This document shows positions 36,266-46,112 of a stretch of 64,000 nt of DNA, one piece after another. The DNA is from Picosynechococcus sp. PCC 7117. Its GTDB lineage: Bacteria > Cyanobacteriota > Cyanobacteriia > Cyanobacteriales > MRBY01. The notes beneath the pieces are model-generated. The model searched no databases. It saw nothing but the letters and a program-made list of their open reading frames with translations, and was not told the DNA's origin. The stretch covers positions 1,302,001-1,366,000 of the forward strand of contig NZ_CP016477.1 in the NCBI RefSeq assembly GCF_001693275.1, given 5' to 3'. The position numbers and the translations under genes were made by a program. The stretch's first letter is position 1; every line of letters begins with the position of its first letter.

Positions 36266-36302
36266 TCCTGCTGCAGATCGTGTGGCAGGATTTGTTTTGT
36301 TT
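36266..36302 (+). terminator. putative terminator of the RRM gene
   Basis: TCCTGC pairs with GCAGGA around a 13-nt loop and is followed by a T-rich run (TTTGTTTTGTTT). Confidence 0.5.
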
Positions 36303-36363
36303 ACGCCAAAAAATTTTTCAGCATTAATTTTTTTATTCAACTTTTTTCTCGGAGGGATACACA

Positions 36364-37065
36364 ATGGATGCCGTCACGGTCATGAAACAGGAAGTGGGCA
36401 AAGCCGCCGCCGCCCTAGTCCAGTCCAACTCAGTGGTTGGTTTAGGCACTGGGTCAACAACGGCCTATGCAATTCAATACATTGGTGAGCGTTTAGCCGC
36501 AGGTGAACTGGAGAATATTGTCGGGATTCCCACCTCCTTCCAGGCAGAAGTTCTCGCAAAACAGTACAACATTCCCCTAAGCAGTTTGGATGCCGTCGAT
36601 CACATTGATGTGGCCATTGATGGGGCCGATGAGGTCGATCCCCAGAAAAATTTAATTAAAGGGGGCGGTGCGGCCCACACCCGGGAAAAAGTTGTGGATG
36701 CCCTCGCCAACAAATTTATCGTCGTGGTAGATAGCGGCAAGCTGGTTGATCGTTTGGGTTCAACCTTTTTATTACCCGTGGAAGTTATTCCCATGGCCAT
36801 TACGCCAGTGATGCGTCAACTAGAAGCATTGGGTGGTAAACCAGAACTCCGGATGGGGGTAAAAAAGGCTGGCCCCGTGGTGACCGATGAAGGAAATTTA
36901 GTCGTGGATCTTAAATTTGCTGGCATCGACGACCCGGCAACCCTAGAGCAAAAGATTAATAATATCCCTGGCGTCCTGGAAAACGGTCTGTTTGTTGGGG
37001 TGGCTGATGTGATTTTGGTCGGCGAAATTATTGACGGACAACCCCGCGTCCGGGAAATTCAATAG
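36364..37065 (+). CDS. rpiA: ribose-5-phosphate isomerase A
   Basis: 233 residues, family length. VGLGTGSTT binds phosphate, DGADEVD carries the catalytic acid pair, and [11 protein letters not shown] has the catalytic Lys. It interconverts ribose-5- and ribulose-5-phosphate in the Calvin cycle and pentose-phosphate path. A GGAGGG SD lies 8-9 bp before the ATG. It has its own promoter region after the RRM gene. Confidence 0.96.
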   Translation: MDAVTVMKQEVGKAAAALVQSNSVVGLGTGSTTAYAIQYIGERLAAGELENIVGIPTSFQAEVLAKQYNIPLSSLDAVDHIDVAIDGADEVDPQKNLIKGGGAAHTREKVVDALANKFIVVVDSGKLVDRLGSTFLLPVEVIPMAITPVMRQLEALGGKPELRMGVKKAGPVVTDEGNLVVDLKFAGIDDPATLEQKINNIPGVLENGLFVGVADVILVGEIIDGQPRVREIQ

Positions 37066-37092
37066 CGTTTTTTTGTTGAACAGGTGAGTCTA

Positions 37093-37117
37093 GGCCTCCT
37101 CATTGCAGGGGGTTTTT
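37093..37117. terminator. weak convergent terminator rpiA/ruvA
   Basis: CCTCC...GGGGG stem followed by TTTTT in the 58-bp spacer between the converging stops. Confidence 0.4.
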
Positions 37118-37123
37118 GTCTTG

Positions 37124-37753
37124 TTATGTCTGGCTTAGGAGAGTGATGGCCTGCCGGATCCATTCGTCGGCATTGTCATTTTGCAACAGAATCGAGTCTT
37201 GACTGAGGGTGGCGATCGCCCCACGGATCTCAGTTTCCTGGTATCCCAAGGCCAACAAGGTTAACTCCAAATCTTCGTGGACGGCAGCATTGGGTTGAGC
37301 GGCTGTGTCGGGAAGCGAAAACTGATCCCGCCATTGGCTGAGTTTGCTGCGCAGTTCGAGGGCAAGCCGTTCGGCGGTTTTTTTGCCAATGCCCGGCGCT
37401 TTGGCTAGCTGGCGATGATCGGCGGTGACAATGGCCTGTACCAATTCCGGCAAGGTTAGGGTATCGAGGAGGGCGATCGCCCCTTGGGCACCAATGCCAC
37501 TGACACTGATGAGCTGACGGAACAAATCCCGCGTGGCACCATTGGCAAAGCCGTAGAGATAGGTGCCGTCCTCCCGTTGCTGGCTGTGGACAAAAATGTG
37601 TTGGGGCTGGCCGATTGCGGCTGCCAACTCCTGGGCGAGGCGTCCTGGCACTTGGATCTCGTAGCCAATGTCCCTTACTTCGAGAATTAGAAAAAAACGC
37701 CCCTGCAAATTCCGGTGGATGGCGATCGCCTCTCCCTTAAGATAACTAAACAT
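37124..37753 (-). CDS. ruvA: Holliday junction DNA helicase subunit RuvA
   Basis: 209 residues from the ATG at 37753 (MFSYLKGEAIAIHRNLQGRF is the conserved N-terminus); the open frame extends 16 codons more. Domains: OB fold 1-65, HhH motifs with GIGAQGAIALLD and APGIGKKTAERLALEL near 107-130, and a C-terminal RuvB-binding UBA-like domain (LTLLALGYQETEI). The tetramer binds the four-way junction. No ruvB or ruvC gene is adjacent. Confidence 0.95.
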   Translation of the reverse strand: MFSYLKGEAIAIHRNLQGRFFLILEVRDIGYEIQVPGRLAQELAAAIGQPQHIFVHSQQREDGTYLYGFANGATRDLFRQLISVSGIGAQGAIALLDTLTLPELVQAIVTADHRQLAKAPGIGKKTAERLALELRSKLSQWRDQFSLPDTAAQPNAAVHEDLELTLLALGYQETEIRGAIATLSQDSILLQNDNADEWIRQAITLLSQT

Positions 37754-37898
37754 GAAATCCCCTCTGCCTAATGCCTGCGATCTTCCCATTGCCTCTGACA
37801 TTCCAGCAAGTCCCGGTGGCGATCGCTATTTTCATTTTCAATCAGTACGTTTAGACTATTAAGAAAGCGTTTCCTTACGCCCCACATCCTCCCCAACC

Positions 37899-39275
37899 AT
37901 GGCCGATTCAACTCCCGCTTTTCCCGGTAACGCCCTTCCGCCCCAAAATATCGAAGCCGAAGAATTTATTCTGGGGGGGATTTTAATGGACCCAGAGGCT
38001 ATGGGGCGGGTAGTGGATGTCCTGGTGATCAATGCTTTTTATGTCCAGGCCCACCGGGATATTTATCAAGGTTTGTTGGTGCTCCATAACCAAGGCAAAC
38101 CGACGGATTTATTGGCCCTGAGTACCTGGCTCCAGGACAACGAACGTCTCGAAAAAGTCGGCGGTATTCCCAAGCTTTCCCAATTGGTGGATCGCACCGT
38201 CTCCGCTGTGAATATTGACCACTATGCGGAACTGGTCATGGATAAATACGTGCGGCGACAACTCATTGCTGGGGGTCATGAAATTATTGATCTAGGCTAT
38301 GACACCGTTAAAACTCTGCCCGATGTCCTAGATGAATCCGAGCAAAAAATCTTTCGGCTCACCCAGACCCGTCCCCAGGATGGCCTAACCGCCATTGCCG
38401 AAACCATTGCCGAAGCCTTTAGCAATATCGAAGAACGCCAGACCAAACAGCAGGAAAAAGAAATGCTGTCGGGGCTTTCGAGTGGGTTTTATGATCTCGA
38501 TGCGATGACCAATGGCTTCCAACGCTCTGATCTGGTGATTATTGCCGGACGTCCCGCCATGGGGAAAACCAGTTTTTCGCTAAATGTGGCCACTAATATC
38601 GCTAAAAAGGAACGGCTTCCCGTGGCAATTTTTAGTTTAGAAATGTCTAAGGAGCAATTGGTGCAGCGCCTTTTGGCTGGGGAGGCTCAGATTGAAAGTA
38701 ATCGTCTCCGGGCCGGACGCCTTGATGAGGTTGATATGCGCCCTCTCCTCAAGGCGGTGGAATTTTTGTCGGATGTGCCTTTATTTATCGATGATACGGC
38801 AAATATCACAGTGGGTCAGATGCGATCGCAAGCTCGGAAACTCCAGGCAGAACAGGGGGGAAAGTTAGGATTAATCCTCATTGACTATCTGCAACTCATG
38901 GAAGGTGGTGGCGATAATCGTGTCCAAGAACTCTCAAAAATCACGCGATCGCTCAAAGGGCTCGCCCGGGAATTAGACGTGCCCATTTTTGCCTTATCCC
39001 AGTTAAGTCGAGGGGTTGAGGCCCGCAACAGCAAACGCCCGATGATGTCCGACCTGCGCGAATCAGGTTCCATCGAGCAGGATGCCGACCTGGTTTTGAT
39101 GCTCTACCGCGACAGTTATTACAATCCAGATACCCCGGAGCGAGATATTGCCGAGGTGATTATTGCGAAACACCGTAATGGCCCCACCGGGACGGTTAAG
39201 CTGATTTTCCAGCCGGAGCTAACAAAGTTTTTGAATCTGGCCCAGAGTCCCAGCCCCTATGCAGAAACCTATTAG
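37899..39275 (+). CDS. dnaB: replicative DNA helicase DnaB, intein-free
   Basis: 458 residues. The N-terminal primase-interacting domain starts NIEAEEFILGGILMDPEAM. The RecA-like motor has Walker A IIAGRPAMGKTSFSL near residue 215, Walker B ILIDYLQLM and the DnaB-type arginine-finger segment RESGSIEQDADLVL. The frame is continuous through the places where some cyanobacterial dnaB genes carry inteins, so none is present. The helicase unwinds the fork and binds primase. Confidence 0.96.
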   Translation: MADSTPAFPGNALPPQNIEAEEFILGGILMDPEAMGRVVDVLVINAFYVQAHRDIYQGLLVLHNQGKPTDLLALSTWLQDNERLEKVGGIPKLSQLVDRTVSAVNIDHYAELVMDKYVRRQLIAGGHEIIDLGYDTVKTLPDVLDESEQKIFRLTQTRPQDGLTAIAETIAEAFSNIEERQTKQQEKEMLSGLSSGFYDLDAMTNGFQRSDLVIIAGRPAMGKTSFSLNVATNIAKKERLPVAIFSLEMSKEQLVQRLLAGEAQIESNRLRAGRLDEVDMRPLLKAVEFLSDVPLFIDDTANITVGQMRSQARKLQAEQGGKLGLILIDYLQLMEGGGDNRVQELSKITRSLKGLARELDVPIFALSQLSRGVEARNSKRPMMSDLRESGSIEQDADLVLMLYRDSYYNPDTPERDIAEVIIAKHRNGPTGTVKLIFQPELTKFLNLAQSPSPYAETY

Positions 39276-39664
39276 AATTCAACAAAATCTGCGTGGCTAT
39301 GATTTGTTTTATTTATCAAGAGCGGTCATATTTGCCTGAATTTTGGGGATCAGAGCTTCTTTTTGAAGAGATTCTAATTTTTTAAAACGCAAATGCTAAG
39401 ATGCTGCTAGCATCAAGGCCAAAGCTTGATCAAAATTCTCCAAAAAATTGTGGTGAATTTCGGTCTTGAAATTTTTTACATCTTAATGATTTGGGCGATC
39501 GCCTCGATCCATTCTCAGCGCATCTACTGTCATTTAAACATCGGCAAAATTATCGATCATTTTTTCTAAAAAGGCTTGTTATAAGCATTATCAATCAAAG
39601 AAAAATGCTTCGATAACTTCAGGTTACGCGATTTCTTGTTTTTTTAGTGTTGGATCCTGTGTTC
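39276..39664. other. 389-bp spacer after dnaB
   Basis: AT-rich. Holds a perfect GATGCT/AGCATC inverted repeat near 39400 and a HIP1 site near 39496. No ORF with coding character and no RNA gene recognised. Confidence 0.35.
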
Positions 39665-40087
39665 ATGTACGGCTTCTCCCCTCCACAATCACCCCGGCAA
39701 CAGACCCCCATTTCTCTCCAGAAACGTCGCCATAAGCAAGATCAAAAAAGCGCTGGCCCATCAACAGCAGCAAATAAGCAGCATCGGTTCGCTTGCTGGG
39801 AATTGGCAGCGCAGATTTCTGTAAATTGTCTCCTCGGTGGGGTGGCGATCGCCTCCATTGCCCAATTGTTACCAGCCCAACTATCCCAACAGCAGCAGTT
39901 ATCTGTTCTCAAGGGCGAAGTCACCGAAGCAGAACAACGGGTCGCCAAACTACGCCAAGAATTTAACCGTCACTTCGATGCCTACGGGAGCCATCGACTA
40001 ATGCAGGAGTACACCATAAAAGTCGATCCCAAACAACAGCGCATTATCTGGGTAGATCCGGCCCAGGCTCAAAATAGCGAAAATTAA
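39665..40087 (+). CDS. one-TM coiled-coil hypothetical protein
   Basis: 140 residues from the ATG at 39665; a GTG 18 bp upstream is possible. A Pro/Gln/Lys-rich, probably disordered N-terminus (1-40) is followed by a membrane helix (about 50-73, LGGVAIASIAQLLPAQL), a short coiled coil (75-110, VLKGEVTEAEQRVAKLRQEF) and a Tyr/Lys end containing QQRIIWVDP. The layout resembles the small FtsL/DivIC-like septum proteins, but no residues prove it. I do not recognise a family. Confidence 0.6.
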   Translation: MYGFSPPQSPRQQTPISLQKRRHKQDQKSAGPSTAANKQHRFACWELAAQISVNCLLGGVAIASIAQLLPAQLSQQQQLSVLKGEVTEAEQRVAKLRQEFNRHFDAYGSHRLMQEYTIKVDPKQQRIIWVDPAQAQNSEN

Positions 40088-40153
40088 TTTTTCTAAGAGC
40101 TTGGCTATCAGCTAAGCATTTTCTCGAATTTTTTTAAGGCTCTAAATCCGTAA

Positions 40154-40188
40154 ACACGAAAGGGAGTCATTATGGCTCCCTTTCGTGT
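40154..40188. terminator. 13-bp perfect hairpin between converging genes
   Basis: ACACGAAAGGGAG pairs perfectly with CTCCCTTTCGTGT around a 9-nt loop, placed midway between the stops at 40087 and 40250. No long T-run on either side, but it sits where a bidirectional terminator is expected. Confidence 0.6.
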
Positions 40189-40249
40189 ATTTCTCTGAAT
40201 TCAAATGCTTACAAGAGACTTAGAGCAAATCCCAAATCCTTTTCCTTTA

Positions 40250-42076
40250 TTAGGAAGCAAGGGATGCTGTGGGACGACGACGACGGCGCTGGGTTCTAAC
40301 GGCAGTCTGTTCGCTGACCTGCATCAAAAAGACCACGAGGGGTTCCCCTTGTAATTCTCGACGGGCAAGGCGTTGCAGGGATGCTTCGATCTCTAGGCGA
40401 ATGTCAGTCCAGTCAATGTCTTCGTTGCTGCGCTTGCCATGTTCTTTGTACTCTGCGAGGCGATCCTCCAACACATTTTCGACATTCCGCTGGATTAACT
40501 GGTGGAGTAACTTATTGTTCGCTGCGGTAACCACACCCCGGAGATGAATTTCTGGCGGCGCAATTAGATTACCGTCCTGGGCGATCGCCACGGCCACCGT
40601 AATCACCCCTTCCTCGGCCAACTGTTGCCGTTCCTGGAGTACCGAATCATGGACAATACCAGAACGGTCTACTAATTCAATTCCCGAAGGCACTTTCCCG
40701 GTAACACCAATGGAATTTTCTGTGAGTTCTACAATGTCACCGTTATCGATAATCACAATATTTTCTTCCGGTACCCCCATCGATTGGGCCGTTTGGGCGT
40801 GCTTCACCAACATCCGGTGTTCCCCGTGGAACGGAATGAAAAACTTCGGCTTCGTCAAGGCCAACATCAACTTGTGATCATCTTGGGCGCCGTGACCAGA
40901 AACGTGGATTCCTTCCCCTTTACCGTAGATGACTTTCGCGCCGCGCATCATCAAACGATCAATGGTATTGACCACGGCGATCGTATTGCCAGGGATTGGA
41001 TTGGCCGAAAAGACCACCGTATCCCCTTCCTTAATTTTGATGTGGCGGTGGGCATCGTGGGAGATCCGGGTCATGGCCGATAGGGTTTCACCTTGGGAAC
41101 CCGTTGTCAGGATCAAAACATCCTCATCCTTCATACTTTTGAGTTGTCGCAGAGGAATGAACAGCTCATCCAAACATTTCATGTAGCCTAAATTGCGGGC
41201 ATGGGAAATGACGTTTAGCATGGAACGGCCCACCACAGCCACCTTACGATTGTGTTTTTGCGCCAGTTCTAAAATAATGCTGACCCGGTGGACAGAAGAG
41301 GCAAAGGTCGTCACAAAGAGTCGTCCTTGGGCCTGACCAAAGATTCTGTCTAAATTCGGCTTCACTGAGGCTTCTGAAGGGGTGCGACCGGGAACTTCGG
41401 CGTTCGTCGAATCACTTAAAAGACAGAGAACGCCTTTTTCGCCATGCTCAGCGAGCCGTTGGAAATCAAACTGTTCACCGTCAACGGGGGTAAAGTCTAC
41501 TTTGAAGTCCCCTGTGTGAATAATCACGCCGATGGGGGTATGGATCGCCACGGTAAAGCTATCGGCAATGGAGTGGGTATTGCGAATGTATTCTACGAGG
41601 AAATTTTTACCAATGCGCACCATGTCCCGTGGCATGACGCTGTGGAGTTTGGTGCGATCGCTTACGCCTGCTTCATCTAGTTTGTCGGACAGCAGAGACA
41701 TGGCTAGGCGGGGGCCATAGATGACGGGAATATCAAACTGCTTGAGGTGATGGGAAATACCACCAATGTGATCTTCGTGGCCGTGGGTGACAATCATCCC
41801 CTTAATTTTGTGGCGGTTTTCCCGGAGATAGGTTGTATCTGGCAGAACAATGTTGACCCCGTGCATCCCATCCGTCGGAAAGGCTAGTCCCGCATCAAGC
41901 AGCACGATTTCATCGTCATATTCAAAAACACAGGTGTTTTTACCAATTTCGTGGAGACCACCCAGGGGAATAATTTTAATACTGTCCTGGGGGTTGAGAT
42001 TTTCTGGCTTGGTCGTTTGTTTTTGGCTGGTGCGGGTTCTTCTACGGGTTGTGGGTTGGGGTTTGCTCTTGTTCAT
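40250..42076 (-). CDS. rnj: ribonuclease J
   Basis: 608 residues. Metallo-beta-lactamase/beta-CASP nuclease with the metal-binding motif VTHGHEDHIGG near residue 98; further metal-site motifs IIHTGDFKVD and the beta-CASP RSMLNV segment. The C-terminal domain and a basic tail (RTQRRRRRPTASLAS) follow. In cyanobacteria RNase J acts beside RNase E in mRNA turnover. The first 30 residues are Lys/Arg/Thr-rich and probably disordered. It is the third gene of the asd-dapA-rnj run, all on the minus strand. Confidence 0.95.
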   Translation of the reverse strand: MNKSKPQPTTRRRTRTSQKQTTKPENLNPQDSIKIIPLGGLHEIGKNTCVFEYDDEIVLLDAGLAFPTDGMHGVNIVLPDTTYLRENRHKIKGMIVTHGHEDHIGGISHHLKQFDIPVIYGPRLAMSLLSDKLDEAGVSDRTKLHSVMPRDMVRIGKNFLVEYIRNTHSIADSFTVAIHTPIGVIIHTGDFKVDFTPVDGEQFDFQRLAEHGEKGVLCLLSDSTNAEVPGRTPSEASVKPNLDRIFGQAQGRLFVTTFASSVHRVSIILELAQKHNRKVAVVGRSMLNVISHARNLGYMKCLDELFIPLRQLKSMKDEDVLILTTGSQGETLSAMTRISHDAHRHIKIKEGDTVVFSANPIPGNTIAVVNTIDRLMMRGAKVIYGKGEGIHVSGHGAQDDHKLMLALTKPKFFIPFHGEHRMLVKHAQTAQSMGVPEENIVIIDNGDIVELTENSIGVTGKVPSGIELVDRSGIVHDSVLQERQQLAEEGVITVAVAIAQDGNLIAPPEIHLRGVVTAANNKLLHQLIQRNVENVLEDRLAEYKEHGKRSNEDIDWTDIRLEIEASLQRLARRELQGEPLVVFLMQVSEQTAVRTQRRRRRPTASLAS

Positions 42077-42258
42077 AAAACTCCTTAGATTTGCTTGTGG
42101 TTAAAACTAGAGAAAAGGTTGAAATAGAAAACTTTTAGGCTGGTATTTAAAGACCAACGGCTAGATATGACCAGCGATCAATCGGGTGCTGGTAATTGGC
42201 GCAATACTGTTCAGTTGTCAAAAGCCATGGCAGTGGACTGTTCGTCCCATGCTCTGTT

Positions 42259-43149
42259 TTAGAGGAGGGACAGATCCTTCAATACCTGGGTGAGTTGTTT
42301 TGTGCGATCAGGGCTGAGGGGACAGAGGGGCGGACGAAAGCTACCTAAACGCCATCCCTGAAGAATGAGAGCGGTTTTCACGGGGAGGGGGTTGGTATCA
42401 CAGAATAGGACACGGAATAGGGGGAAAAGCTTTAGGTGGAGGGCGATCGCCTCCTGGGTACGGCCAGCAAGAAAGGCTTGGATCATCGCCTGCATCTGCG
42501 GCCCGACAAGGTGACTGGCCACGCTCACAACGCCCTGGGCTCCTACACTCATCAAAGGTAGAGTTAGACTATCATCCCCTGAGTAAATTTCAAAGGTAGA
42601 ATCTACACCACAACGAATTTGGGCGGCCTGGTCGAGGTTCCCGCTGGCTTCTTTGATGGCCACGATGTTGTCCACTGTGGCGAGGCGAATCACGGTTTCG
42701 GGCAACAGATTACAACTAGTGCGCCCCGGCACGTTGTAAAGCATCAATGGGATATCAGGGCAGGCCTCGGCGATCGCCTTGAAATGCTGATAAAGTCCTT
42801 CTTGGGGAGGCTTATTGTAATAAGGAACAACTTGCAGCGAACCGTCTAAGTTCAGTTTAGCGGCTTTTTGGGTGGCGGCGATCGCCTCACTGGTGGAATT
42901 AGAACCCGTACCCGCGATTACCTTAGCCCGTCCAGTGGCAGCATTTTGCACAGCCCGGAATAGCTCATACTCCTCATCCCAAGTCAGGGTGGGTGATTCT
43001 CCGGTGGTGCCGCAGACAACAAGGGCGTCACTCCCCTGGTCAATGAGATGGGCCGCTAATTTTTCCGCCATCGCGTAATCCACCTGCCCCTCTTCCGTAA
43101 AGGGGGTCACCATTGCGGTGATCACTCGACCAAATCTTGTACTTGTCAT
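42259..43149 (-). CDS. dapA: 4-hydroxy-tetrahydrodipicolinate synthase
   Basis: 296 residues from the ATG at 43149; seven further codons are open upstream. [16 protein letters not shown] holds the active-site Thr pair, [14 protein letters not shown] the Tyr, and [12 protein letters not shown] the Schiff-base Lys. It condenses pyruvate with aspartate semialdehyde as the committed step to lysine. asd lies 36 bp upstream and rnj starts 182 bp after the stop. Confidence 0.96.
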   Translation of the reverse strand: MTSTRFGRVITAMVTPFTEEGQVDYAMAEKLAAHLIDQGSDALVVCGTTGESPTLTWDEEYELFRAVQNAATGRAKVIAGTGSNSTSEAIAATQKAAKLNLDGSLQVVPYYNKPPQEGLYQHFKAIAEACPDIPLMLYNVPGRTSCNLLPETVIRLATVDNIVAIKEASGNLDQAAQIRCGVDSTFEIYSGDDSLTLPLMSVGAQGVVSVASHLVGPQMQAMIQAFLAGRTQEAIALHLKLFPLFRVLFCDTNPLPVKTALILQGWRLGSFRPPLCPLSPDRTKQLTQVLKDLSLL

Positions 43150-43185
43150 AAACGAATCGACACAACACACATAAATCTTACTGGA

Positions 43186-44229
43186 CTAGACCGCCGTTGC
43201 GATCGCCGCTGGTTGGAGCCAATCTTTTTCCCAAAGCAGTTCCGCAATCTGGACGGCATTAAGGGCTGCTCCTTTCCGAATCTGATCGCCACAGAGCCAC
43301 AATTCCAGGCCATTATCTTGGGAAATATCCCGACGAATACGACCCACCAGCACCGGATCTTTCCCCGTTGCATCCATGGGCATCGGGAAATAATTGTTTT
43401 CCCAATCCTCTACTACGGTAACACCAGGGGCCGTGGTGAGGATGTCTTTGGCTTGGGCTGGCTCGAAGGGCTGCGCAAACTCTAGGTTAACCGCTTCAGA
43501 ATGGGCCCGCAGCACCGGCACCCGGACACAGGTGGCACTAATCCGCAGGTCAGGCGTCCCAAAGATCTTCCGGGTTTCGTTCACCATTTTCATCTCCTCT
43601 TGGCAATAGCCCGCGTCATCGATGGGGGTATTGTGGGGAAAAAGATTAAAGGCGAGGGGATAGGGGAAAGATTCTGTGGGGGGTTCTTCGCCCGCCAAGA
43701 TCGCCTGGGTTTGCTGCTTGACTTCTTCCATGGCCCTAGCCCCAGCACCACTGGCAGATTGATAGGTAGAAACCACAATCCGCTGGATGGGTTGCACTTG
43801 ATGGAGGGGATAAATTGCCACCCCCATGAGAATGGTTGTGCAGTTGGGGTTCGCGATAATACCCTGGTGTTGTTGGGCTGCCGCTGGGTTAATTTCTGGC
43901 ACCACGAGGGGCACATCAGGATCCATGCGGAAGGCGCTGGAGTTGTCGATCATCACAGCACCGGCTTCGACGATCGCCTTGGCCCATTTTTTCGAAGTGC
44001 TTCCCCCGGCGGAGGCGAGGACAATATCGATCCCTTCAAAGGCTTCTGGGCTGACGGCTTCGACGGTAATGGGTTGGCCTTTAAAGGTGAGGGTTTTCCC
44101 GGCAGAACGGGGCGAGGCCAAAAGTTTTAGGTTGTTGAGGGGAAAATCCCGCTCTTCTAACAACTGTAAGAGTTCTGCGCCAACGGCTCCGGTAGCACCA
44201 AGAATGGCGACATTGACTAATTTTGACAA
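43186..44229 (-). CDS. asd: aspartate-semialdehyde dehydrogenase
   Basis: 347 residues. An NADP-binding fold begins VAILGATGAVGAELLQLLEE. The active-site Cys is in GIIANPNCTTILM, and STYQSASGAGARAMEEV and the acid-base His in LRAHSEAVN follow. It reduces aspartyl phosphate made by LysC and hands the product to DapA, encoded next in the run. A GGAGG-like element is seen before the ATG (AGGAGGTTTATTC). Confidence 0.96.
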   Translation of the reverse strand: MSKLVNVAILGATGAVGAELLQLLEERDFPLNNLKLLASPRSAGKTLTFKGQPITVEAVSPEAFEGIDIVLASAGGSTSKKWAKAIVEAGAVMIDNSSAFRMDPDVPLVVPEINPAAAQQHQGIIANPNCTTILMGVAIYPLHQVQPIQRIVVSTYQSASGAGARAMEEVKQQTQAILAGEEPPTESFPYPLAFNLFPHNTPIDDAGYCQEEMKMVNETRKIFGTPDLRISATCVRVPVLRAHSEAVNLEFAQPFEPAQAKDILTTAPGVTVVEDWENNYFPMPMDATGKDPVLVGRIRRDISQDNGLELWLCGDQIRKGAALNAVQIAELLWEKDWLQPAAIATAV

Positions 44230-44642
44230 AGAATAAACCTCCTAATGACTTTGGGTTAAGGGTAATGAAATTAAAAAGTAAAAATCTGGTTGGGGCGATC
44301 GCCTAGGGGGAATTTTTCACTGTGGCGGGGCTGACTTGATCACCCCAGAGGCGAGGATTTGGCGAGGATAAGCAGGGCCGCTTTTGTCGTTCTGTGCTGG
44401 GGCATCCCTTTCGCAAGACTTTGTATATCGAAGCTCTAATTATACTATTATCAGATAGGTTAACCCCTCGTAAAAACGCAATAGACCGACCCAAACATAT
44501 TCTGGGTAATCCTGCGTTTGGGTTACTGACCTTAGGATATCATGGAGCGCTCAATTCAGACCCCTAAAGGGGCGATCGCCAACGAACAGAACTATCCTAA
44601 GACCCTTAGTTGTAACTTATATATTAGAACCTTTAAACATCG
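44230..44642. other. 413-bp divergent spacer asd-tig
   Basis: Promoters for both genes. ACCCAAAC (44489-44496) and GTTTGGGT (44516-44523) form an 8-bp stem around a 19-nt loop. HIP1 sites are near 44297 and 44572, and an AT-rich block is near 44440. No ORF with coding character. Confidence 0.4.
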
Positions 44643-46007
44643 ATGAAAGTTATCCAGGAAAAGCTTCCTGCCAGCCAAGTTGGGCTAGAAATCGAAGTCC
44701 CCGCTGACGTCACCCAAAAAGCCTATGATGACACAGTGCGGAAACTCGCCCGTACCGTGAACCTCCCTGGTTTCCGGAAAGGGAAAGTTCCCAAGCAGAT
44801 TTTGATCCAACGGTTAGGCCCCAATCGCATTAAGGCGTCTGTCCTTGAGGATTTGATCGACGATAGCTTAAAAGCGGCGATCGCCCAAGAAAACATTGAG
44901 GCCCTAGGAAATTTCCAACTCAAATCTTCCTTCGATGACCTGATCAGCGCCTACAAACCCGGTGAAGCCTTCACTTTCAAGGCCGCCGTGGATGTCCCCG
45001 CCACCGTCACCCTCAACAGCTACAAAGGCCTCAACTTCAAGGCCGAAAAGAGTGAATATGACCCGGCGGATCTCGATGAATTTCTCACCCAAAAACAACG
45101 CGAGCTTGCTACCCTTGTCCCCGTCGAAGACCGGGCCGCCCAAATGGGAGATGTGGCGATCGCCGATTACGAAGGTCGCTATGTAAACGACGCTGGTGAA
45201 GAAGAAGCAGACATTATCCCCGGCACCCAAGCCGAAGACTTTTCCCTCGACCTCGAAGAAGGCAAATTTATCCCAGGCTTTGTGGATGGTTTTGTCGGCA
45301 TGAAACCCGAAGAAACCAAGAAATTCACCGTTACCTTCCCCGAAGACTACGGCAACGAAGAAATGGCGGGGAAACAAGTCTCCTTCACCGTCACCCTCAA
45401 GGAACTCAAGAGCCGCGAACTACCAGAACTCGATGATGAGTTTGCCAGCGAAGCCACCAACGAAGAATTTGAAACCCTCGCGGCTTGGCAAGAAAGTCTA
45501 GAAGCCCAGCTAAAAGAAAACGCTGAAATCAGCACCAAAAACAGCGTGCGTCGTTATCTGCTAGAACAACTCGCTGCCAATAACAGCGCCGAACTGCCAG
45601 AAGTGAGCGTCAACGAAGAAATTACCGCAGTCCTCACCCAGCAGATGATGGAATTCAGCCGCATGGGCATCGATGTGAATCGGATCTTTACTAAAGATAT
45701 GATTCCTAAACTGCGAGAAACGGCTCGCCCAGAAGCAGAACAACGGCTCAGCAACTCCTTGATTCTCACGGAAATTGCCAAGGTCGAGAAGATCGAAATT
45801 GATACCGACAAATTTAACGAGCGCCTAGAGGAAGCCAAGGCAGAACTTCAGGAAGGCTTTGATGAAGAGCGTCTCCAGGAAGCCATCAAAGAAGAGTTGA
45901 CCATTGATGCAACCCTCGATTGGCTCGAAGAGCAGTCTGAGATCGAATTTGTCCCTGCCGGAACTCTCGAAGCAGAAGAGGCTGAAGCAGCAGACGGAGA
46001 AGAATAG
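44643..46007 (+). CDS. tig: trigger factor
   Basis: 454 residues. The N-terminal ribosome-binding domain carries NLPGFRKGKVPKQIL, whose GFRxGxxP signature docks to L23. An FKBP-type prolyl isomerase domain covers about 155-245 (QMGDVAIADYEGRYV). The long helical chaperone domain ends in an unusually acidic tail (AEEAEAADGEE). It captures nascent chains. clpP and clpX, often next to tig, do not follow here: a terminator and then convergent map do. Confidence 0.96.
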   Translation: MKVIQEKLPASQVGLEIEVPADVTQKAYDDTVRKLARTVNLPGFRKGKVPKQILIQRLGPNRIKASVLEDLIDDSLKAAIAQENIEALGNFQLKSSFDDLISAYKPGEAFTFKAAVDVPATVTLNSYKGLNFKAEKSEYDPADLDEFLTQKQRELATLVPVEDRAAQMGDVAIADYEGRYVNDAGEEEADIIPGTQAEDFSLDLEEGKFIPGFVDGFVGMKPEETKKFTVTFPEDYGNEEMAGKQVSFTVTLKELKSRELPELDDEFASEATNEEFETLAAWQESLEAQLKENAEISTKNSVRRYLLEQLAANNSAELPEVSVNEEITAVLTQQMMEFSRMGIDVNRIFTKDMIPKLRETARPEAEQRLSNSLILTEIAKVEKIEIDTDKFNERLEEAKAELQEGFDEERLQEAIKEELTIDATLDWLEEQSEIEFVPAGTLEAEEAEAADGEE

Positions 46008-46048
46008 AGCTTTAGACGCTTACGTTTAAACTCTAAAACTAATTGTGA

Positions 46049-46074
46049 AAAGACCCCAAGTGGGGTCTTTTTTG
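46049..46074 (+). terminator. intrinsic terminator of tig
   Basis: AAGACCCC/GGGGTCTT stem with AAGT loop and a T-run; can also act on map from the other strand because the left side is A-rich. Confidence 0.9.
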
Positions 46075-46112
46075 TTGGTATCTCAGGTTTTCAAGCTATC
46101 CCATCACACCCT

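Noticed and set aside
37899-39275. Intein in dnaB
   Set aside because: The frame is 458 codons with no insertion at the usual intein sites.
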